Of a stretch of DNA of 15,233 nucleotides, positions 1 to 6,933 are shown piece after piece. Source of the DNA: JBFJVZ01 sp041623895 (lineage in GTDB: Bacteria > Planctomycetota > Planctomycetia > Pirellulales > Pirellulaceae); the NCBI GenBank assembly GCA_041623895.1, contig JBFJVZ010000159.1:1-15233 (forward strand). The letters run 5' to 3'. The notes under the pieces were generated by a model, which saw only the letters and a list, made by a program, of their open reading frames with translations, was not told where the DNA came from and did no database searches. The position numbers were made by a program, and so were the translations under genes. The number at the start of each line of letters is the position of its first letter. Position 1 is the stretch's first letter.

Positions 1-66
1 CTACAACTACCGTGACTCAAGAGAAAAGCCAGGCTCAAATTACTTCCTAAGCCGGACGCTCTCCTT

Positions 67-93
67 GTCCTGGCAATAAACGCCTACCGATGA
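67..93. repeat. Degenerate partial copy of the REP-like element
   Basis: The 13-mer GTCCTGGCAATAA at 67-79 recurs exactly at 167-179, and the 11-mer CCTACCGATGA at 83-93 recurs exactly at 200-210. In the right-hand copy the two blocks are separated by the second palindrome; here only three bases separate them. This is best explained as a copy of the same element with that internal palindrome missing. Confidence 0.55.
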
Positions 94-152
94 ATCGTAT
101 CTGCCGAAACTCTCGGCGAGTTCCGCTACCCTACAGCATTTTCAGAAATCTC

Positions 153-204
153 GTAGGCCAGGACTCGTCCTGGCAATAAGGATCCAGGACAAGTCCTGGC
201 CTAC
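153..204. repeat. REP/BIME-like nested palindrome
   Basis: Two small perfect palindromes sit side by side: GCCAGGAC-TC-GTCCTGGC at 157-174 and CCAGGAC-AA-GTCCTGG at 184-199. The outer arms 153-164 and 193-204 are also perfectly complementary over 12 bases, so the unit can fold either as two hairpins or as one long one. This is the architecture of bacterial REP/BIME elements. It could act as a transcription end or mRNA stabiliser for the leftward operon, which is inference. Confidence 0.65.
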
Positions 205-256
205 CGATGATTCCACATCAATGATGAAATTGCTCTAAAATCAAGAACACCAGCGG

Positions 257-275
257 CGCAACTTCAACAGTTGCG
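257..275 (-). terminator. Possible hairpin at the end of the propeller gene
   Basis: CGCAACT (257-263) and AGTTGCG (269-275) form a perfect seven-base stem with a five-base loop overlapping the stop codon. No clear U-run follows directly on the minus strand, so a role as an intrinsic terminator is uncertain. The REP-like element further downstream is an alternative. Confidence 0.25.
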
Positions 276-1976
276 GCGAAGATGAACGACGCGATGGTGA
301 AAATGATCGGTAATCAACACTTCGTCCTGATTCACCAACGTAGCCCAACGGGGCTGATGTAAGTGCCGCAACGGCGAGCCCGATATTTCCGAGATCTCCC
401 AAATCAGCTGACCGCTGGTGGTACTGCCCAGAACACGATTGTTGCCTGTGTCGACGATCACCATCGTTCCGTCGTCGATCACTTCCACGTACTTGGGCTG
501 CTTCATCCTGAGAAAAAAGTCCCCGCCGTTGATTGTTTCAAAAGCGTCAATGCACTTGCCCCGCTGATCGACGAACAAAATGCGATCATGGCCTGTGTCG
601 CAAATCACAACCGTACCGTCTTCCAACTGTTGAGCGGCATGCGGATCGTCCAGGTCAATCAAGGCGTCGCCGCCAATCATGCGGTGGACCTGACCCGACC
701 AATCGACTTCGAAGACAGCATCCAGAGGCGAGTCAGTAATTAGCAGATTTCCGTTGGACAGCGGCCGCACATCGTGCGGGTCCTCAAGTCCTTGTGAACC
801 CTTCCATTGAATTTGTTCAAGCTGGTTCAAGATCTGACCGCTCTCGGATAGTTCGACAATGCGACCATTGCGTCCGTCGGCAATCACCAGCGAACCGCTT
901 GGCGACTTCCGCACACATCTGGGCCAGAAGAGTTCCGCGTCCTCACGAGCCGGCGTTTCCGCCCCACAGCTGGTCGCATTAACGATGCGATCGTTCGCCG
1001 TGTCGGCAATCAGATACTTGCCCGGCGCTGTGACTTGGACGGAGCGCGGAAAAGAAAATCGTCGTTCCGTTCTGATTGGCGACCCGTATTGCCAGACAAC
1101 CTGCTGTTCGTTGTCCAGCTGGATGACTCGAGAATTACCGCTATCGCAGACCAGCAGATGACCGTCTTGGCTAAAGTCCGCATACGTCGGATCGGACAGC
1201 TCACAGTCGCCAAATCCGACTTCCGTACTTGTCCCATCGACCTCCACCAACAGCAGCCTGTGGTTGCGCGTATCGCTAATCAATCGCTGGCCGTCGGCTC
1301 GGGCTTTCACGCAAGTTGAACCGGAAACGCGGTCAGCGGATTTTGCCGGGCTGCCCGATTTACCAAATTGCCAGACGACTTTACCGTCGCGATTGATTTC
1401 CAGAACAACACTCCAAAAAGCGTCAGCCAACAGGATGGTATTGGATGGCAGGAGCTGCAGGCTGGCTGGAACGCCAAGGAAGTCGGCATGCGCGGGCAGA
1501 TACCACAATAACCGGCCGTGCCGATCGATTTCAACGATATCCAGGCGGCCGGAGCGATCCAAAAACAAGATCAGAAATGTCTGTCGGTGCGTGCAAGAAA
1601 CGATGCGTGGCAAGTATTTGCTGAAGTTCGTCAAGTCGATGGTATCGGTCACTGCTGCCTGGGACGAGACAAGCAACAGTTCCCATCTTGTCCGCCGCAA
1701 GATGGCGACGGAATCACCGTCGAAAAGGCAGCCATACCCATCCTCGATCCCCATCTGGTGCGTGTCAAAGACGACTTGCCCGCCCGAGTCCACGCGAATC
1801 GTTCGATACTCCAGGCGAATCGGTATCGGCTTTTCCGCGCACACTTCATCGACGATTAGATAGCTGCCATCACTGGCCTGAGCGGTATAAACGGGAAACA
1901 GTAGTGGCCGCGATTGCGGGGCATCCACCTGCGGCGCGTATTCGATCCCCAGTTCTTGAACGACCGACCAGCTCAT
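264..1976 (-). CDS. NHL/YncE-type beta-propeller protein
   Basis: This 570-residue protein is built almost entirely from short repeats of about 45-55 residues. The repeats have an NHL-like core of G-x-hydrophobic-hydrophobic-(I/C)-(A/T/C)-D-(T/S)-x-N-x-R-(I/V), followed by a G-x-hydrophobic-W turn. Clear examples are LLVCDSGNSRVIQLD, YLIADTANDRIV, LVIADGRNGRIVEL, VVICDTGHDRILFVD and MVIVDTGNNRVLG. At least eight copies are visible, enough for one or two propellers. NHL propellers usually bind proteins, peptides or glycans; arylsulfotransferase-like propellers are related in appearance, but no catalytic residues were recognised. No signal peptide is seen at the N-terminus (MSWSVVQELGIEY), so it is probably cytoplasmic, unlike many secreted planctomycete NHL proteins. 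The ATG is supported by AAGGAAG eight bases upstream. It is last in a leftward operon after a glycosyltransferase and a methyltransferase, suggesting a scaffold or recognition role in glycan modification. That role is inference. Confidence 0.85.
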   Translation of the reverse strand: MSWSVVQELGIEYAPQVDAPQSRPLLFPVYTAQASDGSYLIVDEVCAEKPIPIRLEYRTIRVDSGGQVVFDTHQMGIEDGYGCLFDGDSVAILRRTRWELLLVSSQAAVTDTIDLTNFSKYLPRIVSCTHRQTFLILFLDRSGRLDIVEIDRHGRLLWYLPAHADFLGVPASLQLLPSNTILLADAFWSVVLEINRDGKVVWQFGKSGSPAKSADRVSGSTCVKARADGQRLISDTRNHRLLLVEVDGTSTEVGFGDCELSDPTYADFSQDGHLLVCDSGNSRVIQLDNEQQVVWQYGSPIRTERRFSFPRSVQVTAPGKYLIADTANDRIVNATSCGAETPAREDAELFWPRCVRKSPSGSLVIADGRNGRIVELSESGQILNQLEQIQWKGSQGLEDPHDVRPLSNGNLLITDSPLDAVFEVDWSGQVHRMIGGDALIDLDDPHAAQQLEDGTVVICDTGHDRILFVDQRGKCIDAFETINGGDFFLRMKQPKYVEVIDDGTMVIVDTGNNRVLGSTTSGQLIWEISEISGSPLRHLHQPRWATLVNQDEVLITDHFHHRVVHLRRNC

Positions 1977-1984
1977 CGAGTTTT

Positions 1985-1991
1985 CTTCCTT
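1985..1991 (-). promoter_or_regulatory. Ribosome binding site of the propeller gene
   Basis: On the minus strand AAGGAAG lies eight bases before the ATG at 1976. It is a good Shine-Dalgarno match and fixes the start codon. Confidence 0.6.
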
Positions 1992-2048
1992 TCGCTTTTA
2001 ACGAAGAACGTGTTGTGAAATCGCGGCAACGGACAAAAAAGCCCCATA

Positions 2049-3215
2049 TTAACTCGTCGCAAGCTCTGTCAGCATGGTTTCAAATGCCGACACGGTTGCT
2101 CGCGAAACAAAACTCAGGGCGGCTTCGCGGGACTGGTGTGAACATCGATGGTACGTGTCCGCGTCGTCAAGCAGTTCACCCAACGCGGCCGACCAAGGCT
2201 GCGGGTCCTGAGCTGGACACACGTACTGATCGCCGCGACGTGCGGCTGGCTTGACGGGCAGCAGGTAGTCAACACCCAATTTTGCCTCCGGCAGTCCGCC
2301 CAGATCACTGGCCAGCACCGGGATGCCGCGCAACATCGCCTCAGGGACGACGTAGCCGAACGTTTCCGGCCATAACGACGGTGCGACCAAGATGCGTGTC
2401 AGGGTCAGGATGTCTTCGATATTGTCCGCCGGATCAAGTAAGCGCACATTCGAAAGCTCGCGCAGTTCTCGTAGCACAGCATCACTTGCGCCCCAAGTCG
2501 GCACGGCGGCGAAATCGACCTGCGGGTAACCGCGCGCCAAAGCCAGAAATATCGAAACCCCTTTTAACTCACAGGGGTTGATCATCGTGACAAATCCGCA
2601 GTCGCTGCGGGCCAGATTGGGGAAAGGGCCCGGCCCATAGACCGGCATCGGCAGTACGTGCGATTCCATGTCACCATGGACGCGAATGTAATTTCGCAAG
2701 TATTCGCTAATAACAATGATCGCCGGTGCGTCACGCAGCAGCCCGGTCTGCGTCGGGCTGTCGTGAACCGACAGCGGACCAAAGGGAAGCTGCATGATCG
2801 TCTGCAATAAGGGAATACATCGACCGGGGGCTGCAGCAGCCGCGCTGGAGAGCATGAAGCGACGCTTGTCATCGGCGACAAGCACCCAGTCAGGCTGAAA
2901 CGCCCGGATGCGGCGGGTGAGATAATCGCGGCGCGTATCGTTATCCGGGCAGTTGATCGCTTCGACCTGAACGCCTTTGCTTTGGTAAGAGAAAACATCG
3001 GGCGCGACCGTTCGCACGCCAATTCGCCGCGAGTCCATTTCCTGTTGAAACTGAAACAGATCGCCTGGCCCATCCGGCGATTTGGTCAGCGCCCGGGTCA
3101 ATGCCAGACATTCGTGTCCGCTGCAGACAAACTCCTCGACCAGGCAGCGGTTGGCTTTCGTGCCACCGGCAAATGACGGCAGATAAATCTCATCCTGCAG
3201 CAGTACAATTTTCAT
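2049..3215 (-). CDS. GT4-type glycosyltransferase (GT-B fold)
   Basis: This 388-residue protein resembles GT4 retaining glycosyltransferases, which transfer a sugar from a nucleotide-sugar to a glycan or lipid acceptor at the cytoplasmic face. The N-terminal domain opens with a beta strand MKIVLLQD and a glycine-rich AGGT loop near residues 16-19. The C-terminal nucleotide-binding domain holds NPCELKG (213-219) and the family E-x7-E motif in PETFGYVVPEA (E284, E292), followed by IPVLASDLGGLPE. The preferred ATG at 3215 shares one base with the TGA of the upstream methyltransferase (TGATG), implying translational coupling; a TTG one codon earlier is possible but less likely. Length is normal for GT4. 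Donor and acceptor cannot be named. The methyltransferase partner suggests the product or its sugar is methylated. Confidence 0.88.
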   Translation of the reverse strand: MKIVLLQDEIYLPSFAGGTKANRCLVEEFVCSGHECLALTRALTKSPDGPGDLFQFQQEMDSRRIGVRTVAPDVFSYQSKGVQVEAINCPDNDTRRDYLTRRIRAFQPDWVLVADDKRRFMLSSAAAAAPGRCIPLLQTIMQLPFGPLSVHDSPTQTGLLRDAPAIIVISEYLRNYIRVHGDMESHVLPMPVYGPGPFPNLARSDCGFVTMINPCELKGVSIFLALARGYPQVDFAAVPTWGASDAVLRELRELSNVRLLDPADNIEDILTLTRILVAPSLWPETFGYVVPEAMLRGIPVLASDLGGLPEAKLGVDYLLPVKPAARRGDQYVCPAQDPQPWSAALGELLDDADTYHRCSHQSREAALSFVSRATVSAFETMLTELATS

Positions 3216-3871
3216 CAACCGGGACGACCGTCGTCTTGACGTTTCCGGAGTACGGCCGTGCCATACGAAATCGGAAGGTTCAGCATCTCGTACTTGTTGT
3301 CTTTGCGGATATCATCCATCAATTGGTAAACCCCGCAAGGCGGGCGATAATTCACCGTATCGTGAAGGGTGATGATGCCGTCGTCCGGCACGAGTGTGCT
3401 GTACAAGTCCCAGTCGAGTTTGACGCCCTCGTAGTGATGGTCGGCATCGATGTGCAGGAAATCAATCTTCACGTTGTTGGGCAGGAAATAGTCTTGGAAA
3501 GCGGTCTCCGTGAGTTCCAGAATGATCTCGATTTCGGGATAGTTCCGGCGAAAGACAGAGTCCTCCGGCACCCAACATGGTTCACCCCAGATCTTCTTTT
3601 TACTCTGCGGCACCTGCAGTGTCCCGTCAACCAATAGCGTTCGACTCCCATCCAGCCCCAAATCACGCTGCGCCTGTCGCATCATCCGGGGAACAAAACC
3701 TCCACCTGACCCCAGGCAGACGCAGGTCTTGGACTTCATTGAGTAGGCCAGGGAGTAATACAAAATACCGGCGCCCAAATCCTCCGAGCCCTCGGCTGAT
3801 CCATGACTGCGACACCACGGATCGCTGGCAGTCAGATACGATTTAATAAAATCTTTGTCGACCAATGACAT
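3215..3871 (-). CDS. Class I SAM methyltransferase (Methyltransf_24/CmcI-like)
   Basis: The protein of 218 residues has a Rossmann methyltransferase layout. Motif I is VCLGSGGG (51-58). The acidic strand is DFLHIDADHHYEG (137-149) with conserved continuation VKLDWDLY. The strand-5 signature is GIITLHDT (165-172). The IDxDHxYEGV...HDT pattern is typical of Methyltransf_24 and CmcI-like enzymes, many of which methylate sugars or secondary metabolites. The ATG at 3871 begins MSLVDKDF. An in-frame extension to 3943 would add 24 low-complexity residues and occupy the divergent promoter region, so it is not preferred. No strong ribosome binding site is visible. It is first in the operon and overlaps the glycosyltransferase start by one base, so O-methylation of a glycan is the likely role. 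The exact substrate is unknown. Confidence 0.82.
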   Translation of the reverse strand: MSLVDKDFIKSYLTASDPWCRSHGSAEGSEDLGAGILYYSLAYSMKSKTCVCLGSGGGFVPRMMRQAQRDLGLDGSRTLLVDGTLQVPQSKKKIWGEPCWVPEDSVFRRNYPEIEIILELTETAFQDYFLPNNVKIDFLHIDADHHYEGVKLDWDLYSTLVPDDGIITLHDTVNYRPPCGVYQLMDDIRKDNKYEMLNLPISYGTAVLRKRQDDGRPG

Positions 3872-4050
3872 GATTGATATTCTTAAAGCTTCGGCGGAAT
3901 TTGCTAAGTCAAGAGGTTCGCTTCTCGGCGACCGCATTCTCAACGAAGATTATAACTGCGGGATACGCGAGCGATCGGACAACTGCCGTCAAATCCTCGC
4001 CATGCGACACTTTTCTTCGTCAGTCCCTTTCGATCAACAGCAGACAAGAC
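3872..4050. promoter_or_regulatory. Divergent intergenic region between the methyltransferase operon and the beta-helix gene
   Basis: These 179 bases separate two divergent transcription units and must hold both promoters if the chosen starts are correct. No convincing -35/-10 pair was identified on either strand. The beta-helix frame stays open through the region from an ATG at 3874, but the peptide it would encode is not signal-like and lacks a ribosome site, so the region is treated as non-coding. Confidence 0.4.
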
Positions 4051-5940
4051 GTGACGGTGCCACTACTTGAGTTTTCGCGACGAACAGGCGTTGCAATCGT
4101 TGCAGTCGTCATGTCCGTGTTGATCCCACCCCGTTGTTGCGCTGAGACGTACGTGGTGCACGGGGGCCACGTCAACGCGTCGGATCAGAATCCCGGTCGA
4201 GAAGCAGAGCCTCTGAAGACAATCCAACGCGCAGCGGAGTTGGCCCAACCTGGCGATACCGTGCTAGTACACACCGGGATTTACCGCGAACGAGTCGCGC
4301 CGGCGCGTAGCGGAACGAAGGGGCGACCGATTGTTTACTCTGCAGCAACCGGGGAAAAGGTTGTGATTAAAGGATCTGACCTCTGGCAGCCTCTATGGCG
4401 GAAAAAGACTGACGAATATCCCATCTATTCCGGCGCACTGGATGCCACGATGTTTGGCAATCAACGGGTCAATCCCTATCGAACGCGGCTGAAAGGGATG
4501 CCTGCGGAAAGAAAACTGACGCTCGGCCAGGTATTCGTCGATGGGCAACCGCTACGCGAGGTTGATAATGCCGCGGCACTGGCTGCAACACCCGCAAGCT
4601 GGCTGGTTGATGAACGCGGCGGGGAACTAACGATCCATTTTCCGCCTGGCGAAACAGCGCCAAAGGAGCGATTAGTCGAAGTTACAACGCGACAACGAAT
4701 CTTCGCACCCTATCAACGCGGCTTGGGTTACATCCATGTCAAGGGCTTCGTCATGGAACACTGTGCCAACCAATTCCCGGAGCGGTTTTGGCAGAGCGAT
4801 TCTCCCCAAGCAGGTGCTCTGGGATGCCGCGCGGGACATCATTGGTTGATCGAAGGCAACACCATCCGCTTTGCCAAGTCGATCGGTCTGGACTGCGGCT
4901 ACGAAGGACGACACGACCTGGAGGCAACCCAGCCAACGCCTCAAAATACCGGCTACCATCTGATTCGCAACAATCGCATCACGGACAACGGCTGCTGCGG
5001 CATGGCAGGCATGCGCAGTTTCGGTACGCAAGTCGTCGGTAACATTATCGAACGCAACAACTGGAATCATCACAGCGCACCGGAAACCGGCGGCATCAAG
5101 TTCCACTTCTTTATCGACGGTCTGATCGAGCGAAATCTGATCCGCGACAATGATGCCTACGGCATCTGGCTGGACAATGTTTATCGAAACGCACGAGTAC
5201 GACAGAATGTCGTGATCGGAAATCGGGGCAGCGCGGTGTTCGTCGAACTCGGGCAAGGTCCGCTGTTGATTGAAAACAATGTGCTCGCCAAAACGCGTTC
5301 GGATTTCAACCCACAAGATCCACGAGCCGATGGTCTTTACACGGTTGACGCGTCGGGAGTGCTGTTCGTCCACAACCTGGTGTTCGGCTGTCAGCGTTTC
5401 GGATCGTCTCATCGCAAGCTGACAAACCGTCGCGGCGCCGGGGCCTCCAACATCGTGCTGCGGAACAACATCTTTGTCGACAACCAAGCCGGACATATCA
5501 ACTTGCCCTATCCCGGGCTCGACGCAAATAACAATCACGCGGACCACAATCTGTTCGGACCCCATGGCGAATATCTGGTCAATCCGGTGGGAGCAGCAGC
5601 AGCCGAGCCGATGATCAGCGCCGTAACGAAAGTGACCGGTGAGCGACCGAAGTTGTGGAACAACGTCTCACCACGGATGAGTCTGAACGATTGGCGTGAA
5701 CTCAAATCCTGGGGCACCGAATGTATCGAAGCCGATGCGGCGGAAGTTGATGTTTCCCCGGACCTGGTTCTGACGCTGAATTTGGGGAACGCGGTCAGTC
5801 AAATCAACGCAACGCCTGTCGACAAGGTCGGAAAAGATTTTTTCGGTGATCCGCTGCCGGCAGTGAACGCGCGAGTGGGCCCCTTTCAAAGACTGATTGA
5901 CGGCCAAAACCAATTGCCAATCTGGCAAGCAGAACGTTAG
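4051..5940 (+). CDS. Secreted right-handed parallel beta-helix protein
   Basis: This protein of about 629 residues begins with an export signal: RR, a hydrophobic stretch (TGVAIVAVVMSVLI) and a c-region ending CCA before ETYVV, so cleavage near residue 31 is expected. The mature N-terminus has the pattern of DUF1565/PL6-like beta-helix proteins (PLKTIQRAAELAQPGDTVLVH then GIYRERV). At least eight PbH1-type coils follow, for example GNTIRFAKSIGLDCG, NNRITDNG, RNLIRDNDAYGIWLDN, QNVVIGNRGSAVFVE and NNIFVDNQAGHI. Such folds commonly cleave or epimerise polysaccharides, but no catalytic triad could be assigned, so a binding role is also possible. The start is uncertain: GTG at 4051 or 4057 gives the best signal peptide, while the ATG at 3874 would place 59 unlikely residues before it. 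It is probably periplasmic or extracellular and may act on the glycan made by the surrounding genes. Confidence 0.82.
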   Translation: MTVPLLEFSRRTGVAIVAVVMSVLIPPRCCAETYVVHGGHVNASDQNPGREAEPLKTIQRAAELAQPGDTVLVHTGIYRERVAPARSGTKGRPIVYSAATGEKVVIKGSDLWQPLWRKKTDEYPIYSGALDATMFGNQRVNPYRTRLKGMPAERKLTLGQVFVDGQPLREVDNAAALAATPASWLVDERGGELTIHFPPGETAPKERLVEVTTRQRIFAPYQRGLGYIHVKGFVMEHCANQFPERFWQSDSPQAGALGCRAGHHWLIEGNTIRFAKSIGLDCGYEGRHDLEATQPTPQNTGYHLIRNNRITDNGCCGMAGMRSFGTQVVGNIIERNNWNHHSAPETGGIKFHFFIDGLIERNLIRDNDAYGIWLDNVYRNARVRQNVVIGNRGSAVFVELGQGPLLIENNVLAKTRSDFNPQDPRADGLYTVDASGVLFVHNLVFGCQRFGSSHRKLTNRRGAGASNIVLRNNIFVDNQAGHINLPYPGLDANNNHADHNLFGPHGEYLVNPVGAAAAEPMISAVTKVTGERPKLWNNVSPRMSLNDWRELKSWGTECIEADAAEVDVSPDLVLTLNLGNAVSQINATPVDKVGKDFFGDPLPAVNARVGPFQRLIDGQNQLPIWQAER

Positions 5941-5953
5941 TGGCTGATCCCGG

Positions 5954-5997
5954 CATCGGTATTGGATCGCGGGGCAAATTCGCCTCCGTGCCCGATG
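5954..5997. terminator. Possible bidirectional terminator between convergent genes
   Basis: The short gap between two convergent genes contains CATCGG (5954-5959) complementary to CCGATG (5992-5997), with an alternative pairing of GGGCA (5972-5976) and TGCCC (5989-5993). The pairings compete with each other and no U-run follows, so this is only a weak candidate. Confidence 0.2.
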
Positions 5998-6933
5998 TCA
6001 GTTCAATTGTTGGATTAGCTTGATCACGGCGTCAATCTCTGCACGGCTGAGCGACTTGTCAAATCCTTCCGGCATCATCGACGTTTTTGATTCCACGATC
6101 ATCGGCTGGCCGTCTTCTGTTTCGACATCCGCTAGCGGAATTTCGTGAAAGTCAATTTTATTCTTGGCATCAGAGCTGCGCAGGACCAGTTGTTCATCGC
6201 TGCGCGATATCAGTTGCCCGGACACGATTGTTCCATCAGTCAATACCACATTCACCGACTTGTATCGGGGCTTGATTTCCTGATGTGGATTTACCAACGA
6301 TTGATAGATGGCTTTGGAATCGCGGAGACCGGCACCAAACAGCGGGGGAGCGAAAGCCTGACCCTCGGGAACACTGTACAGCGAGTGGCAGTTGAGGCAC
6401 GACCCTTTTTCTCGTAGCACATGTTCTGCCAACTGCATCTCTTCGCGACGGACCAGAATGGCCTCGGATGTCTGCCCGCGGCGGTCCGGAATATCCAGCT
6501 TCGCGATCTCCTCGTAATCCGGAAACGCTCCGCGACTCGCCAGGTAGCCCACCAGGTTCCGGAGCTCTTCGGGATCAAGGTCGGTGGCCAGATTGGGAGG
6601 CATTCCCGGGCGGCCGCCAGGTGCCACGAACACGGCGGGATCGAGGATCGACTCCAGAATGTACTCAGCAGCTGATTGATTTGCTTTTCTGGTCGCAGCG
6701 AACTTGCCAATGTCGTGGAGATTAGGACCGTTGTGTGCAGGAAAGCCAACCTTGTCGAAGTGACATGCTGCGCAATGGGTCCTGAACAGATCTCCGCCGG
6801 CGACGAGGTCGATACCCCGGGTGTCGGGAGGAATCGACATGAACCCAGTCGTGGCCAGCAAAGTGACCAAGGGCACGGTCAGTGACAATGCCAGTAAGCG
6901 AAATGACTGCATCGCTGATACCTGTTTATCCAT
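5998..6933 (-). CDS. Diheme c-type cytochrome of planctomycete heme-binding type
   Basis: The preferred protein has 311 residues with a short n-region, a hydrophobic signal or anchor (SFRLLALSLTVPLVTLLATTGF) and two c-type heme sites, CAACH (54-58) and CLNCH (179-183). A distal methionine ligand follows each: GMPPNL near residue 111 for the first, and SMMPEGFDKSLS near 286-287 for the second. Between the second heme and its methionine lies a beta-rich insert, VLTDGTIVSGQLISRSDEQLVL. This layout is typical of the Pirellula/Verrucomicrobium heme-binding family (TIGR02603-like). It should sit in the periplasm and accept electrons from a dehydrogenase. The ATG at 6933 overlaps the stop of the upstream dehydrogenase gene by eight bases. 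The ATG at 6912 has a better ribosome site (AGGT) and an equally good signal. A longer frame to 7056 would overlap the upstream gene by about 130 bases and is rejected. Confidence 0.9.
   Translation of the reverse strand: MDKQVSAMQSFRLLALSLTVPLVTLLATTGFMSIPPDTRGIDLVAGGDLFRTHCAACHFDKVGFPAHNGPNLHDIGKFAATRKANQSAAEYILESILDPAVFVAPGGRPGMPPNLATDLDPEELRNLVGYLASRGAFPDYEEIAKLDIPDRRGQTSEAILVRREEMQLAEHVLREKGSCLNCHSLYSVPEGQAFAPPLFGAGLRDSKAIYQSLVNPHQEIKPRYKSVNVVLTDGTIVSGQLISRSDEQLVLRSSDAKNKIDFHEIPLADVETEDGQPMIVESKTSMMPEGFDKSLSRAEIDAVIKLIQQLN

Larger units (their letters stand above)
1..263. other. Gene-free segment with REP-like palindromes
   Basis: No convincing gene lies here. Reading frame 2 from the window edge stays open for about 25 codons to the TAA at 77-79, but that stop lies inside a repeated motif (GTCCTGGCAATAA) found again at 167-179, so the frame is probably not a gene end. 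The right part is dominated by nested inverted repeats, listed separately. The segment lies downstream of the leftward propeller gene. Confidence 0.6.

Noticed and set aside
2..79. Possible C-terminal end of an upstream rightward gene
   Set aside because: The stop lies in a repeated REP-like motif found again at 167-179, so the open frame is short and probably fortuitous, though the missing upstream sequence prevents certainty.
4672..5565. Minus-strand open frame of about 297 codons opposite the beta-helix gene
   Set aside because: It mirrors the beta-helix coding sequence, which has a signal peptide and repeated coils on the plus strand; the antisense frame has neither.
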